A stretch of 32,796 nucleotides of DNA, from the NCBI GenBank assembly GCA_003245675.1, contig QKCN01000042.1:1-32796 (forward strand), written 5' to 3'. Position numbers and translations under genes: made by a program. Origin of the DNA: Bacteriovoracaceae bacterium. GTDB lineage: Bacteria; Bdellovibrionota; Bacteriovoracia; Bacteriovoracales; Bacteriovoracaceae. Below, in pieces: positions 24,069 through 32,409 of this stretch. Below the pieces are notes generated by a model that searched no databases, had not been told where the DNA came from, and saw nothing but the letters and a program-made list of their open reading frames with translations. Within the stretch, counting starts at the first letter, position 1, and each line of letters starts with the position of its first letter.

Positions 24069-26810
24069 ATGGAAAAAAGAGAAAAAAAACTCATCGTCAT
24101 TTCAGAACAACTTCCTCCAGAAGTCAAAGACCTCGTTTTGAATTTCAATATTAATCCCATTTCAGAAAAAGAAATGAAAAATAGTCAGGACAGTGATTAT
24201 CTTTTCATCGATCCCATAACCCATCCAATCGATGCCATTGATTTGCAATATCAGACCAATCAAAATGCAATTTCAGTCCTTCAAAATTTTGCGACAGATG
24301 ATCCACGACATTTTTTAAATCATAATGGAAAACTCGCAGTCGATTCTGCTTTCTGGACTCACCCTCTTTCTAAAAATTTTTTGCAGCGTTTTTTTCATCA
24401 TGACATTAGCACCAGTCTTACCGAAACCTTTGGCAAAAAATTGCAGCTATATCAGCAACACTTTCTAAGTTCTCCTCTTCAATTAGGTCATTATAGTGAC
24501 CTCGTAGCGACAGAAGCAACTATTGCTCAAAGAGAAGTTCCTAACATCCGTCTCTTTTTTCATGCCGTTGCGCACTACTTTTTGGCACTTGAGGAACTTG
24601 GTATCGCAAGCTTCCCACTAGAAATGAGTTATGGCACATCGAATGAAGGTTTTGTTATTCAATTTTTAGGGGCAATTGGGAATTTCAAAACAGAACACCT
24701 ACTCGACTTTTTATCAAAAGAACAGGAAGTTCCTCGCTTTAATAAGTTACTACTGCAAGCATTTGAGAGCACTCCCTTTCTTGATATTTCGCTTATTCAG
24801 GAAGCTGGCAAACTTCTCATCTCGGGTCTGTGGCCAGATCAGACGGTTAGAAAATTTCTTTCAGGCTCTTCTATTATCTTTAATCAAATCCACACCGCGG
24901 CTCAAAGAGAAACCCTAGATGAAAGAGAGTTTCGCCTCCACAAAGGCAGTGCTTCCGAAGAAGTACTAGACTACAGAGCATTTAGAAAATCATTTCCTGA
25001 AATAGAGGAAAGTCTGGGGCTACTAATCCAGAATCGACTTGAAAACAATGTTTCCTCTGAATATATACATCACCTCGCGCAAGAGATTCAGGACCAAGTT
25101 GATCTAGGAAAACTAAATATTGCAGCCCCTTCAGACTTAAATGATAGCCTGCTGGAAACAATTGGAGACCCTGAGGAAAACAAGAAACTTTCAACTGCAG
25201 ACAAAAAAGAAATATGGCAACGGATCAAAACGCCTGCATTTATGCGCATTCTTGATGATAAGCTAAAACTTTTTGAAAGTGAAAAATACTTAGACAATAA
25301 GAAAGATGATTTCCTTAAGCTCCATGAAGACATTCTTATCAAAAAGCTACAACTAAACCCCGTCGCACGCGAGCATATTCTCATTAAAGGTCACGGGGAA
25401 GGCAACCAAGATAACAGTCGTATCATCATCACAGGATGTACCGAACAAATAAGAACGGAAATAACACGCGTGAGTTCATTACTCCCTACCGCGCTAAAAG
25501 ATTCTCGAACTCGAATTTGTTCCAATTTAAAGGATATTAAACTAGAAGGACAGACTCACTTTGAACACCTATTGCACGAGTCTTTGCCTGAAGCCATTCG
25601 TATGTTTTTCGGCAAAAACCTTGAAGAAGAGCGTTTTAAAATCGAAACAAGAGAGCGCCCTGAACTCAGCTTAATGGAGCAGCACCAAGTACTAGAAAAA
25701 AATTACCAAGAACTTCTCAACCGTCTGAAACGGATGGATGATTACAACAATATCGGCGACAACGAATTAAAGAAAGAACTTATTGATCTCAATAAAGAAA
25801 ATGAAAAACTTTCGCATCTCATTCATGGCAAAGACATGATAATCCAGAAGGCGAAAGACGGATTGCAAAATGCTACAAAAAACAAAGAACTCGAGCTAAA
25901 GGAGATGCAACGTCGCATTGATAAACTTTCACAGTTGGCCAACAATAAAGAAGCAACAATAGAAATCAATAAACTCACTCAAGAAAATAAGCAACTCAAA
26001 AAAAGTCTTGAGACAACAAGACAGCGGATGAGCGAAGTCTCAGGCAAACTAGATAGCTTACAACGTGAATCGGGGGGAATAAGTCCCGCGACAAAAGTAG
26101 AGGCTAATAATGGTGGCGATATGCAAATGCTCCAAGCCACAAACAGGAAACTAGAGTTTGAGAACAAAAAATTAGAAAGTGATCTCAAAGAAAAAGATGA
26201 AACCATCAATAATATTAAACTGCAAAATGAAAGCTACTTAACCAAACTGCATGATGCCTTAGAGCAGATAAAAGAAAAAGAAAACGAAATCAAAATGCTG
26301 GCCAATGAGAAAGGTTTTGAAGTTCCTTCTGAAACGAAAAAGGGAAATGTAGAACTACTTGAACAAGAACTCGTATCGGCCAATAAGCAGATCGCGGAGC
26401 TGAGGACCCGTCTAGTTGAAAATGAGCAAAAAGAAGACGGAGATAGTAAGCAAAAGAAAGCAGAAGAAAATAGAGAACTATACCAACTCAAAGTTGAAGT
26501 CTTAGATCGCAAAAAACAGGTCAGTGAGGCACAGACCAAACTCCAACTCGCGGAAGGGAAAATTACAACACTGGCCATGCAGCTTCAAGCTGCGGAAAAA
26601 AAGCTCAAACAAATGGGCGGAAAACCTGGAAGCTCGAGCGATGCCGGTTTGAGCGCTGCAGCAAAACAAAAAATACAGGGACTTGAACGCAGTGTGGCAA
26701 ACCAAGCCGCGGAACTCAAAAAGGCGCATGACTCGGCAACAAAAGCAAAGCAACAAGTTCTCAAACTGCAAACTGAACTCAATGCCCTGAAAAATAGTGG
26801 AAAAAAATAA
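24069..26810 (+). CDS. Large unknown protein with a C-terminal coiled coil
   Basis: The 913-residue protein has no signal peptide or membrane helix. Residues 1-60 may be a receiver-like fold (KKLIVISEQLPPEVKDLVL, DYLFIDPI) without a clear phosphorylation site. Residues about 60-530 are mixed and unrecognised, with a helical centre. From about 538 to the end, heptad-rich sequence forms a long coiled coil (ELLNRLKRMDDYNN, LTQENKQLKKSLETTRQRM, LEFENKKLESDLKEKDETI), broken near 640-660 and 850-860 by Gly/Ser/Pro stretches (GGKPGSSSDAG). A coiled coil this long suggests a cytoplasmic scaffold for polarity, motility or cell shape. It is translated with the gene ending at 24066. Confidence 0.82.
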   Translation: MEKREKKLIVISEQLPPEVKDLVLNFNINPISEKEMKNSQDSDYLFIDPITHPIDAIDLQYQTNQNAISVLQNFATDDPRHFLNHNGKLAVDSAFWTHPLSKNFLQRFFHHDISTSLTETFGKKLQLYQQHFLSSPLQLGHYSDLVATEATIAQREVPNIRLFFHAVAHYFLALEELGIASFPLEMSYGTSNEGFVIQFLGAIGNFKTEHLLDFLSKEQEVPRFNKLLLQAFESTPFLDISLIQEAGKLLISGLWPDQTVRKFLSGSSIIFNQIHTAAQRETLDEREFRLHKGSASEEVLDYRAFRKSFPEIEESLGLLIQNRLENNVSSEYIHHLAQEIQDQVDLGKLNIAAPSDLNDSLLETIGDPEENKKLSTADKKEIWQRIKTPAFMRILDDKLKLFESEKYLDNKKDDFLKLHEDILIKKLQLNPVAREHILIKGHGEGNQDNSRIIITGCTEQIRTEITRVSSLLPTALKDSRTRICSNLKDIKLEGQTHFEHLLHESLPEAIRMFFGKNLEEERFKIETRERPELSLMEQHQVLEKNYQELLNRLKRMDDYNNIGDNELKKELIDLNKENEKLSHLIHGKDMIIQKAKDGLQNATKNKELELKEMQRRIDKLSQLANNKEATIEINKLTQENKQLKKSLETTRQRMSEVSGKLDSLQRESGGISPATKVEANNGGDMQMLQATNRKLEFENKKLESDLKEKDETINNIKLQNESYLTKLHDALEQIKEKENEIKMLANEKGFEVPSETKKGNVELLEQELVSANKQIAELRTRLVENEQKEDGDSKQKKAEENRELYQLKVEVLDRKKQVSEAQTKLQLAEGKITTLAMQLQAAEKKLKQMGGKPGSSSDAGLSAAAKQKIQGLERSVANQAAELKKAHDSATKAKQQVLKLQTELNALKNSGKK

Positions 26811-26818
26811 AAAAATGA

Positions 26819-26847
26819 TTGTCACTTTTAAGGAATAAGGTTAAATT
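26819..26847 (+). promoter_or_regulatory. Promoter of tRNA-Leu
   Basis: TTGTCA (26819-26824) matches the -35 box at five of six positions and TAAATT (26842-26847) the -10 box at four, with a 17-base spacer. The start would be near 26854, ten bases ahead of the tRNA, so the gene has its own promoter despite starting 53 bases after the coiled-coil gene. Confidence 0.6.
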
Positions 26848-26863
26848 TCTTTCATTCCAAATT

Positions 26864-26947
26864 GCCCGGATGGTGGAATTGGTAGACACGCTAGGCTTAG
26901 AACCTAGTGCTTATGGCGTGGGGGTTCAAGTCCCTCTCCGGGCACCA
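26864..26947 (+). tRNA. tRNA-Leu(UAG)
   Basis: The acceptor stem GCCCGGA pairs with TCCGGGC, with discriminator A and an encoded CCA. The anticodon stem CTAGG/CCTAG encloses the loop CTTAGAA, giving anticodon UAG, which reads CUA-type leucine codons. A long variable arm (about 13 bases, TGCTTATGGCGTG) marks a class II tRNA, as leucine tRNAs are. GTTCAAGTC is the T-loop. A terminator follows at once. Confidence 0.97.
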
Positions 26948-26983
26948 AAAAAAGCTTTCTTTTTATAAGAAGGCTTTTTTTTT
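26948..26983 (+). terminator. Rho-independent terminator after tRNA-Leu
   Basis: AAAAAAGCTTTCTT (26948-26961) pairs with AAGAAGGCTTTTTT (26967-26980), with one G-U and a five-base loop. The T-run continues to 26983. It starts one base after the CCA end. Confidence 0.9.
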
Positions 26984-27044
26984 GCTCTTCTTCCCCCCTT
27001 CTTTTATGATGAACTCTACTTTTAATCCATAACAAGGATCTGTT

Positions 27045-28160
27045 ATGAATTTTGTCGCAAGCAAAAAACGTATCGTTATTAAAATTGGTTCGGCAGTCCT
27101 CTCCAAAGCGAATGGAGAAATTAATGAAAAAAAAATTTTCTCGTTAGTAAGTCTTTGTGAGCAATTAAAAAATCTAGATAAAGAGATTATCTTAGTCAGC
27201 TCTGGCGCCGTGGCGCTGGGAAGAAAGGTTCTTGATCTCCCTCGCCCTCTGGACACTCTTGCCAAGCAAGCCTGTGCATCTATTGGGCAAGCATTACTCA
27301 TGGAAAGATATCGTCGTCTCTTTAAATCAGTCGAAATTAATTGTGCCCAAGTGCTCGTTACTCATCGTGACTTTTCAGAGCGCCAGAGCTACCTCAGTTT
27401 AGAAAAAGTCTTTAGTAAACTACTGAGCTTAAATGTCATCCCTATTGTTAATGAAAACGACGTAGTCTCAGCACAGGAGCTCTCTCCTTTTCCTCATTCT
27501 AAAAGTTTTGGTGACAATGACAGGCTCTCGGCGCTCGTCGCAGGAAAGCTCAACGCCGATTTACTGATTATGTTTTCCAATGTGGACGGTGTTTTTACCG
27601 CCAATCCCCAGCACGATCCTGATGCCAAACTGGTGCAACAAATCGACAACTTTAAAGACCTCTCTCACATCAAAACCCAAAGCTCCAGCCAAGAAGGACG
27701 TGGTGGCATGTCTTCTAAGCTGGAAGCAGCTCGCATTGCCTCCATCTGTGGAGTAGACACTCTTATTACCTCAGGACTCAATGACCACAACTTCTTCAAC
27801 ATTCTTCAGGCAGAAGAAAAAGAACTTCCCGGAACTCTAATAAAAGCACAAACTCTTATTTCCGAAAGAAAACAATGGATAGCCCTTGCATCGGGACATC
27901 AAGGAGTTGTCATTATCAACCAAGGCGCTGAAAAAGCATTAATGGAGAAGGGTGCGAGTTTACTCTCCATTGGGGCCTTGGAAATTCAAGGCGAATTTTC
28001 AACAAAAGATGTGATTAGCATTCAAAACGAGCAAGGCAAAGAAATAGGTAGAGGCTTGCCCGAAAATAATTCACAAGAACTGCAAAGCAAAATAGGACAA
28101 GTTGGCCAAATGATCATTCATCGCAATAATCTTGTATTATTTGAAAGGATTGAATTATGA
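27045..28160 (+). CDS. proB: Glutamate 5-kinase
   Basis: The 371-residue protein has the amino-acid kinase domain (about 8-260) and a C-terminal PUA domain (about 275-370). Motifs: IKIGSAVLSK (12-21), LVSSGAVALGR, IPIVNENDVVS, SFGDNDRLSALVA, MFSNVDGVFTANP and GRGGMSSKLEAARIA. It phosphorylates L-glutamate at the gamma carboxyl using ATP, the first step of proline synthesis, and is usually inhibited by proline. AAGGAT precedes the ATG. proA begins with an ATGA overlap, so the two products are made together, as needed for a labile glutamyl-phosphate intermediate. Confidence 0.97.
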   Translation: MNFVASKKRIVIKIGSAVLSKANGEINEKKIFSLVSLCEQLKNLDKEIILVSSGAVALGRKVLDLPRPLDTLAKQACASIGQALLMERYRRLFKSVEINCAQVLVTHRDFSERQSYLSLEKVFSKLLSLNVIPIVNENDVVSAQELSPFPHSKSFGDNDRLSALVAGKLNADLLIMFSNVDGVFTANPQHDPDAKLVQQIDNFKDLSHIKTQSSSQEGRGGMSSKLEAARIASICGVDTLITSGLNDHNFFNILQAEEKELPGTLIKAQTLISERKQWIALASGHQGVVIINQGAEKALMEKGASLLSIGALEIQGEFSTKDVISIQNEQGKEIGRGLPENNSQELQSKIGQVGQMIIHRNNLVLFERIEL

Positions 28161-29422
28161 ACAAGCTCGCTGAGACACTCGCTGAAACACTCGCTGCAAT
28201 CAAGCAAAATACCATACAACTTTTGACTTTGTCCGCAGCTCAAAGAACTACAGTTTTACAAAGATTTGCAGCTCTCATACTAGAAAAGCAAGATGATCTC
28301 CTCTCTGCGAACACACAAGATCTGCAAAATGCACAAGGCAAAATTTCAGCATCACTTCATAGTCGCCTTCAACTGACAAAATCCAAACTAGAAGAAATAA
28401 CCAGTGGTATTCTACATATTGCCAAACTTGAGGACCTCTTAGGAAAGACTCAAAAAAAGACATTACTTGATGATGACCTCGAATTAGAAAAAATCTCAAC
28501 GCCAATTGGTGTGATCGCCATCATTTTTGAGGCTCGCCCCGATGTTATTCCTCAAGTACTCAGCTTGCTCCTCAAAACAGGCAATGCTGCTCTTTTAAAA
28601 GGTGGCAAAGAAGCGCAACACACCAATCTCGCGTTTATGGAAATTGTTCATCAAATCAATGAAGAGTTCTCCTTTTTGCCTCCCAACTGGGCCACTCTTA
28701 TATCAGGAAGAGACGAAGTTCATGAGCTGCTTAAATTCCCCCAGTACATTGACCTCATCATCCCAAGAGGAAGTAATCAATTAGTACAATTCATTATGGA
28801 AAACACACAAATACCAGTGCTAGGACATGCTGATGGTGTTTGCCATATTTATCTCGACGAAGCACTGGACACAAACAAGGCTTTAGAAATTGTGATTGAT
28901 TCCAAAACTCAATATCCCTCAGCCTGTAATGCGCTTGAAACTATTCTTTTCAATGAAAATCTTGATGTCCAATTTGAAAAACAATTATTAGAAAAGCTGA
29001 AAAACAATCAGATTAAAATCAATTTCCCAACATCTTCCGAAAACTTTCATCAAGAATTTTCAGCGCTAGAACTAAATATCGTCAAAGTCAAAAATCTCGA
29101 TGCAGCCATTAAGCACATTAATGAGTTTGGCTCTCACCACACAGATTGCATAATCAGTAAACGAGACGATAATATTTCTCGTTTTCTACAAGAAGTGGAT
29201 TCGGCCAATGTATTTGTCAATTGCTCAACTCGCTTTGCCGACGGATTTCGTTTTGGCCTAGGAGCAGAAGTAGGCATTAGCACCAATAAAATTCACGCCA
29301 GAGGACCAGTGGGCTTAGAGGGATTGCTTAGCTACAAATATCTTCTGCGAGGAAGTGGCCAAATTGTGGCCTCCTACACGGGAAAAAATCGCAGACCATT
29401 TATTCACAAGGACATGGCATGA
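28157..29422 (+). CDS. proA: Gamma-glutamyl phosphate reductase
   Basis: The 421-residue protein has the aldehyde-dehydrogenase fold of ProA. The catalytic Cys257 lies in KTQYPSACNALETILF. Other signatures are PIGVIAIIFEARPDVIPQV, NAALLKGGKEAQHTN, LIIPRGSNQLV, HADGVCHIYLDEALD and AEVGISTNKIHARGPVGLEGL. It reduces gamma-glutamyl phosphate with NADPH to glutamate semialdehyde, which closes to pyrroline-5-carboxylate. It overlaps proB and the downstream aminotransferase by four bases each. No proC is in the window. Confidence 0.97.
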   Translation: MNKLAETLAETLAAIKQNTIQLLTLSAAQRTTVLQRFAALILEKQDDLLSANTQDLQNAQGKISASLHSRLQLTKSKLEEITSGILHIAKLEDLLGKTQKKTLLDDDLELEKISTPIGVIAIIFEARPDVIPQVLSLLLKTGNAALLKGGKEAQHTNLAFMEIVHQINEEFSFLPPNWATLISGRDEVHELLKFPQYIDLIIPRGSNQLVQFIMENTQIPVLGHADGVCHIYLDEALDTNKALEIVIDSKTQYPSACNALETILFNENLDVQFEKQLLEKLKNNQIKINFPTSSENFHQEFSALELNIVKVKNLDAAIKHINEFGSHHTDCIISKRDDNISRFLQEVDSANVFVNCSTRFADGFRFGLGAEVGISTNKIHARGPVGLEGLLSYKYLLRGSGQIVASYTGKNRRPFIHKDMA

Positions 29423-30579
29423 GTCAATTTGATTTTAACACCATCATCCCGCGCCAAAACACCAATTCTTTAAAGTGGGACTATACAGAGAAGATGCTGG
29501 GAGGAAAAGATCTTCTCCCTCTCTGGGTTGCTGACATGGATTTTGCATCTCCCCCCTGTGTCACTGAGGCTCTCCAGCGCAAGATATCTCATGGGATTTA
29601 TGGCTATAACTTCACCCCTCCTGCATTTTTTTCTTCATTCATTCAATGGCAGAAAACAAGAAAAAACATAGACATCAAGGAAAATGAAATTATTCCCATT
29701 ACAGGAGCAGTCACTGCTCTTTCATTGCTGCTTCAACACTCTTTTGAAGTGGGTGATGAAATCATTTGTTTTACTCCTGTCTACCCCCCATTTCTTTCTG
29801 CGATAAAAGAAAACAATAGAGAGCTAAAAATTTGTCCACTCAAGAGAGATAATGACGGGAAATATTTCTTTGATTTTGAAAATTTTGAAAAAATTATTAC
29901 GCATAAAACAAAGGCAATCATTCTCTGCAATCCTCACAACCCCGTGGGAAGATGCTTTACTCAGGAAGAACTTGAGCAGCTAGGAATAATTGCACAACGC
30001 CATAATCTGGTAGTGATTTCCGATGAAGTTCATTCTGACTTGGTCTATTCCAAGCATCAATTTCGTAGTTTCTTACAAGTCAAAAGCTTTGATCATCAAA
30101 ATAGCTATGTCATTATGGGTCCAGGCAAAACCTTCAACCTATCTGGCCTGGCAACTGCCATGCTCATTTGCCCCAACCCCAAATATAAAGATTTCTTTCA
30201 GAAGATTCTTTATCGCCATGCTCTTTATGGCCCTAAAAGTTTTGGCATTGCAGCCTCTATTGCGGCTTACGACCAAGGTGGGCACTGGCTTGATGAGCTT
30301 CTCCTGTATCTTGAACACAATATTGATTTAATCCAAAAAGAATTGTCCCCTCAAATTTCTTTTAGAGCACCAGAAGCGACCTATCTCGCCTGGCTAAATT
30401 TCTCTTCTCTTGGGCTCTCTGAAAAAGAATTGAATGAGGTCATTAAAGAAAAAGCAAAACTAGGACTTAACCCAGGTTTTACTTTTGGAGTCGGCGGAGA
30501 ACAACATATGCGTCTTAACTTTGCGTGTCCTCGTCCCATATTAGAAGACGCAATTCAGCGCCTAAACAAGATCTTTTAA
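29419..30579 (+). CDS. MalY/PatB-type pyridoxal-phosphate aminotransferase
   Basis: The 386-residue protein is a fold-type I PLP enzyme of the MalY/PatB group: LPLWVADMDFASPP near the start, HGIYGYNF, ITGAVTALSLLL, TPVYPPFLSAIKENNR, LCNPHNPVGR, VISDEVHSDLVY and GPGKTFNLSGLAT with the PLP lysine at 237. The C-terminus has the Arg of the carboxylate site in MRLNFACPRP. PatB/MalY members cleave cystathionine or cysteine at the beta position. Its ATGA overlap with proA suggests a role tied to proline or glutamate metabolism, which is unusual for a cystathionine lyase and may mean a true aminotransferase. Its end overlaps the opposing DUF1611 gene by 18 bases. Confidence 0.9.
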   Translation: MSQFDFNTIIPRQNTNSLKWDYTEKMLGGKDLLPLWVADMDFASPPCVTEALQRKISHGIYGYNFTPPAFFSSFIQWQKTRKNIDIKENEIIPITGAVTALSLLLQHSFEVGDEIICFTPVYPPFLSAIKENNRELKICPLKRDNDGKYFFDFENFEKIITHKTKAIILCNPHNPVGRCFTQEELEQLGIIAQRHNLVVISDEVHSDLVYSKHQFRSFLQVKSFDHQNSYVIMGPGKTFNLSGLATAMLICPNPKYKDFFQKILYRHALYGPKSFGIAASIAAYDQGGHWLDELLLYLEHNIDLIQKELSPQISFRAPEATYLAWLNFSSLGLSEKELNEVIKEKAKLGLNPGFTFGVGGEQHMRLNFACPRPILEDAIQRLNKIF

Positions 30580-31611
30580 GACATTACTGAGTTTTTCTGG
30601 ACCAAAGCGCACAGGATCATCCACAGGTATTCCAAGATACTGCTCATAACGAAGAATTATGTCACGAGCTGCCTGTTCGTTCATAAACTTAGTATTCAAA
30701 GCAAGTCCCACGACCGGCGCCTGCTGAAAAGGCTCCATCAATTTGCCATAAATATCAAAATAAAGTTTTAGATCAGGAATATCAAACTGAGTATGAGAAA
30801 TTTTTGTGCGGTCTGGTTGATGGCAAAAAAGCAAATAGTGAGGCATCACCCCATGCAAAAGACCAATACTTGCTCCCGAGTATGAAGGATGAATTATACT
30901 TCCCTGCCCTTCAACTAAAACGAGATCACAGGTCTGTGACGCTTTTACTTCTTGCTCTATTGCTCCCGCAACAAAATCAGAAACGAGTGCATCAATGCAA
31001 ACTCCTCTCCCTTCAATCATCATACCTGTTTGTCCAGTCGGTATAAAATCAACCCGAATAGTCTTACGCAATTCGCTGGTTAATGCCAATAGGCTCGTCA
31101 TTTTTCCAGTATTACAATCAGTACCTACACTCAAAACACGCACTGGTTTTTTTCGATCAATTAAATCACCATGGCCAATGGGGTAATTGCGATCCGTCTT
31201 GCGGTACTCAATAAGCTTACCTTTGCTGGTTTTAATGGTCTCTTGCAATTCGTCCAAATCCGAAATGAAATAATGAAGACCATTAACGACGTTCATATTA
31301 AGCTCAAGAGCTTTTCTAATATAGGGAATCCATTCTGGTAATATTCCTCCCCCTCGTGTCGACACGCCGATTAAGAGAGTTTGAGCACCTTGCGCATGAG
31401 CATCCTCAACGTCCTTCAAAAAAGGAACTTGAGAATTGAGGTTTACCACATCACAAACTTTCTTTCCTAAATAACGAGAATCAATAACACCGACAATTAA
31501 TTCCTGCTTAGAAAAACGCAATGGCCCCAAAGAACTCTTGGAGCTCTCCTCAAATTGCTTTTCTGCAAAAATAACAAACTTTTCATTCTGCCAGTGATAG
31601 AAAGTTCTCAT
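30562..31611 (-). CDS. DUF1611 family protein, DgcN-like
   Basis: GAGGAG six bases before the ATG at 31611 sets the start and gives 349 residues; a TTG start nine codons upstream would place that site inside the frame. An N-terminal region (IVGVIDSRYLGKKVCDVV, then LLIGVSTRGGGILPEW) precedes a P-loop domain with VGTDCNTGKMTS (G163 to K170) and LVLVEGQGSIIHPSYSGAS. This is the DUF1611 layout. A characterised relative, DgcN, acetylates D-glutamate in a catabolic route and is normally paired with a dipeptide epimerase-like DgcA. No DgcA or racemase is present here, so D-glutamate activity is inference. The gene converges on the proBA-aminotransferase operon. Confidence 0.85.
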   Translation of the reverse strand: MRTFYHWQNEKFVIFAEKQFEESSKSSLGPLRFSKQELIVGVIDSRYLGKKVCDVVNLNSQVPFLKDVEDAHAQGAQTLLIGVSTRGGGILPEWIPYIRKALELNMNVVNGLHYFISDLDELQETIKTSKGKLIEYRKTDRNYPIGHGDLIDRKKPVRVLSVGTDCNTGKMTSLLALTSELRKTIRVDFIPTGQTGMMIEGRGVCIDALVSDFVAGAIEQEVKASQTCDLVLVEGQGSIIHPSYSGASIGLLHGVMPHYLLFCHQPDRTKISHTQFDIPDLKLYFDIYGKLMEPFQQAPVVGLALNTKFMNEQAARDIILRYEQYLGIPVDDPVRFGPEKLSNVLKDLV

Positions 31612-31673
31612 CTTTATCTCCTCATCTTGAATCTTCAATCAAATTTCAGCCATTCCGATTGAACAGATTATTT

Positions 31674-32324
31674 TTAGTGATAAGGATCGTAGCTACCGCC
31701 ACCAATTCCAGGATATGGCTCACCGGAAGAATATCCTCCTCCAAAGTCTCCACTAGAATGCGAATCTGGGCCAGAATCATTATCGATTGGACGCCCCGAG
31801 AACTCAGGCTGATATTCGGGATGGTAGAATCCGCCAGGACCATAATCTGCTCGATAAGGATCACTTAAATCCAAAGACCATGATTGCCTCTGATTTTCAT
31901 CAGAAAGATTGCGATCATATTCAAAATACTTATTTTCTCGACAAAAAGTCCCAAGATCGCGCCATTCATCCCATTGAGTGCTTCGCCAAGCCAATCCCCT
32001 TTTCATGCGCGAGACACATAGAAAGGCCCTTTTTTCTCCACTCTCTTTATTCTGAGCAATAGCCTGAAAGCGAATCTCTCTAGCCTCAATACTTTTGCTG
32101 TCATTCATGCACTGTAAGGTTACATAGGCTCCAAAAGGCTTTTCAGCCAATTCCATCCTAATATCACCATAATAAGTGCGCCAGGTGGCCACATAATTCA
32201 AATATTCAGAAGTAACAGTATTAGACTTTAATGGAACAAGTAACTTACGACATTTCATTTGAGCATGGGCCGCAGGCAAGGCAGTCAAAAGAGCAAAAGC
32301 ACAAAAAGTGACTATTTTTTTCAT
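31674..32324 (-). CDS. Secreted protein with a Gly/Ser/Tyr-rich tail
   Basis: The 216-residue protein has a signal peptide (KKIVTFCAFALLTALPAAHA, cleavage about residue 21-22). A folded part of about 130 residues contains four cysteines (KCRKL, LQCMN, LCVSR, TFCRE). The last 60 residues are low-complexity, rich in Gly, Ser, Pro, Tyr and Asp (GDFGGGYSSGEPYPGIGGG, ending SYDPYH). Such tails often serve as flexible surface or matrix segments. No family is recognised. GGAGGA lies three bases before the ATG. It stands alone between a convergent-transcript operon and a divergent symporter. Confidence 0.78.
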   Translation of the reverse strand: MKKIVTFCAFALLTALPAAHAQMKCRKLLVPLKSNTVTSEYLNYVATWRTYYGDIRMELAEKPFGAYVTLQCMNDSKSIEAREIRFQAIAQNKESGEKRAFLCVSRMKRGLAWRSTQWDEWRDLGTFCRENKYFEYDRNLSDENQRQSWSLDLSDPYRADYGPGGFYHPEYQPEFSGRPIDNDSGPDSHSSGDFGGGYSSGEPYPGIGGGSYDPYH

Positions 32325-32409
32325 AATTCCTCCAAAAGTTTGGACGCTTTGTACCGAATTTGTTACTCATCGCCAAGAGAACCTTGAACATTTTTCACGG
32401 AGTATCGCT

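Noticed and set aside
26234-26825. Long Ser- and Phe-rich frames on the minus strand of the coiled-coil gene
   Set aside because: They mirror the repetitive Lys/Glu/Gln codons of the coiled coil and have no ribosome binding sites.
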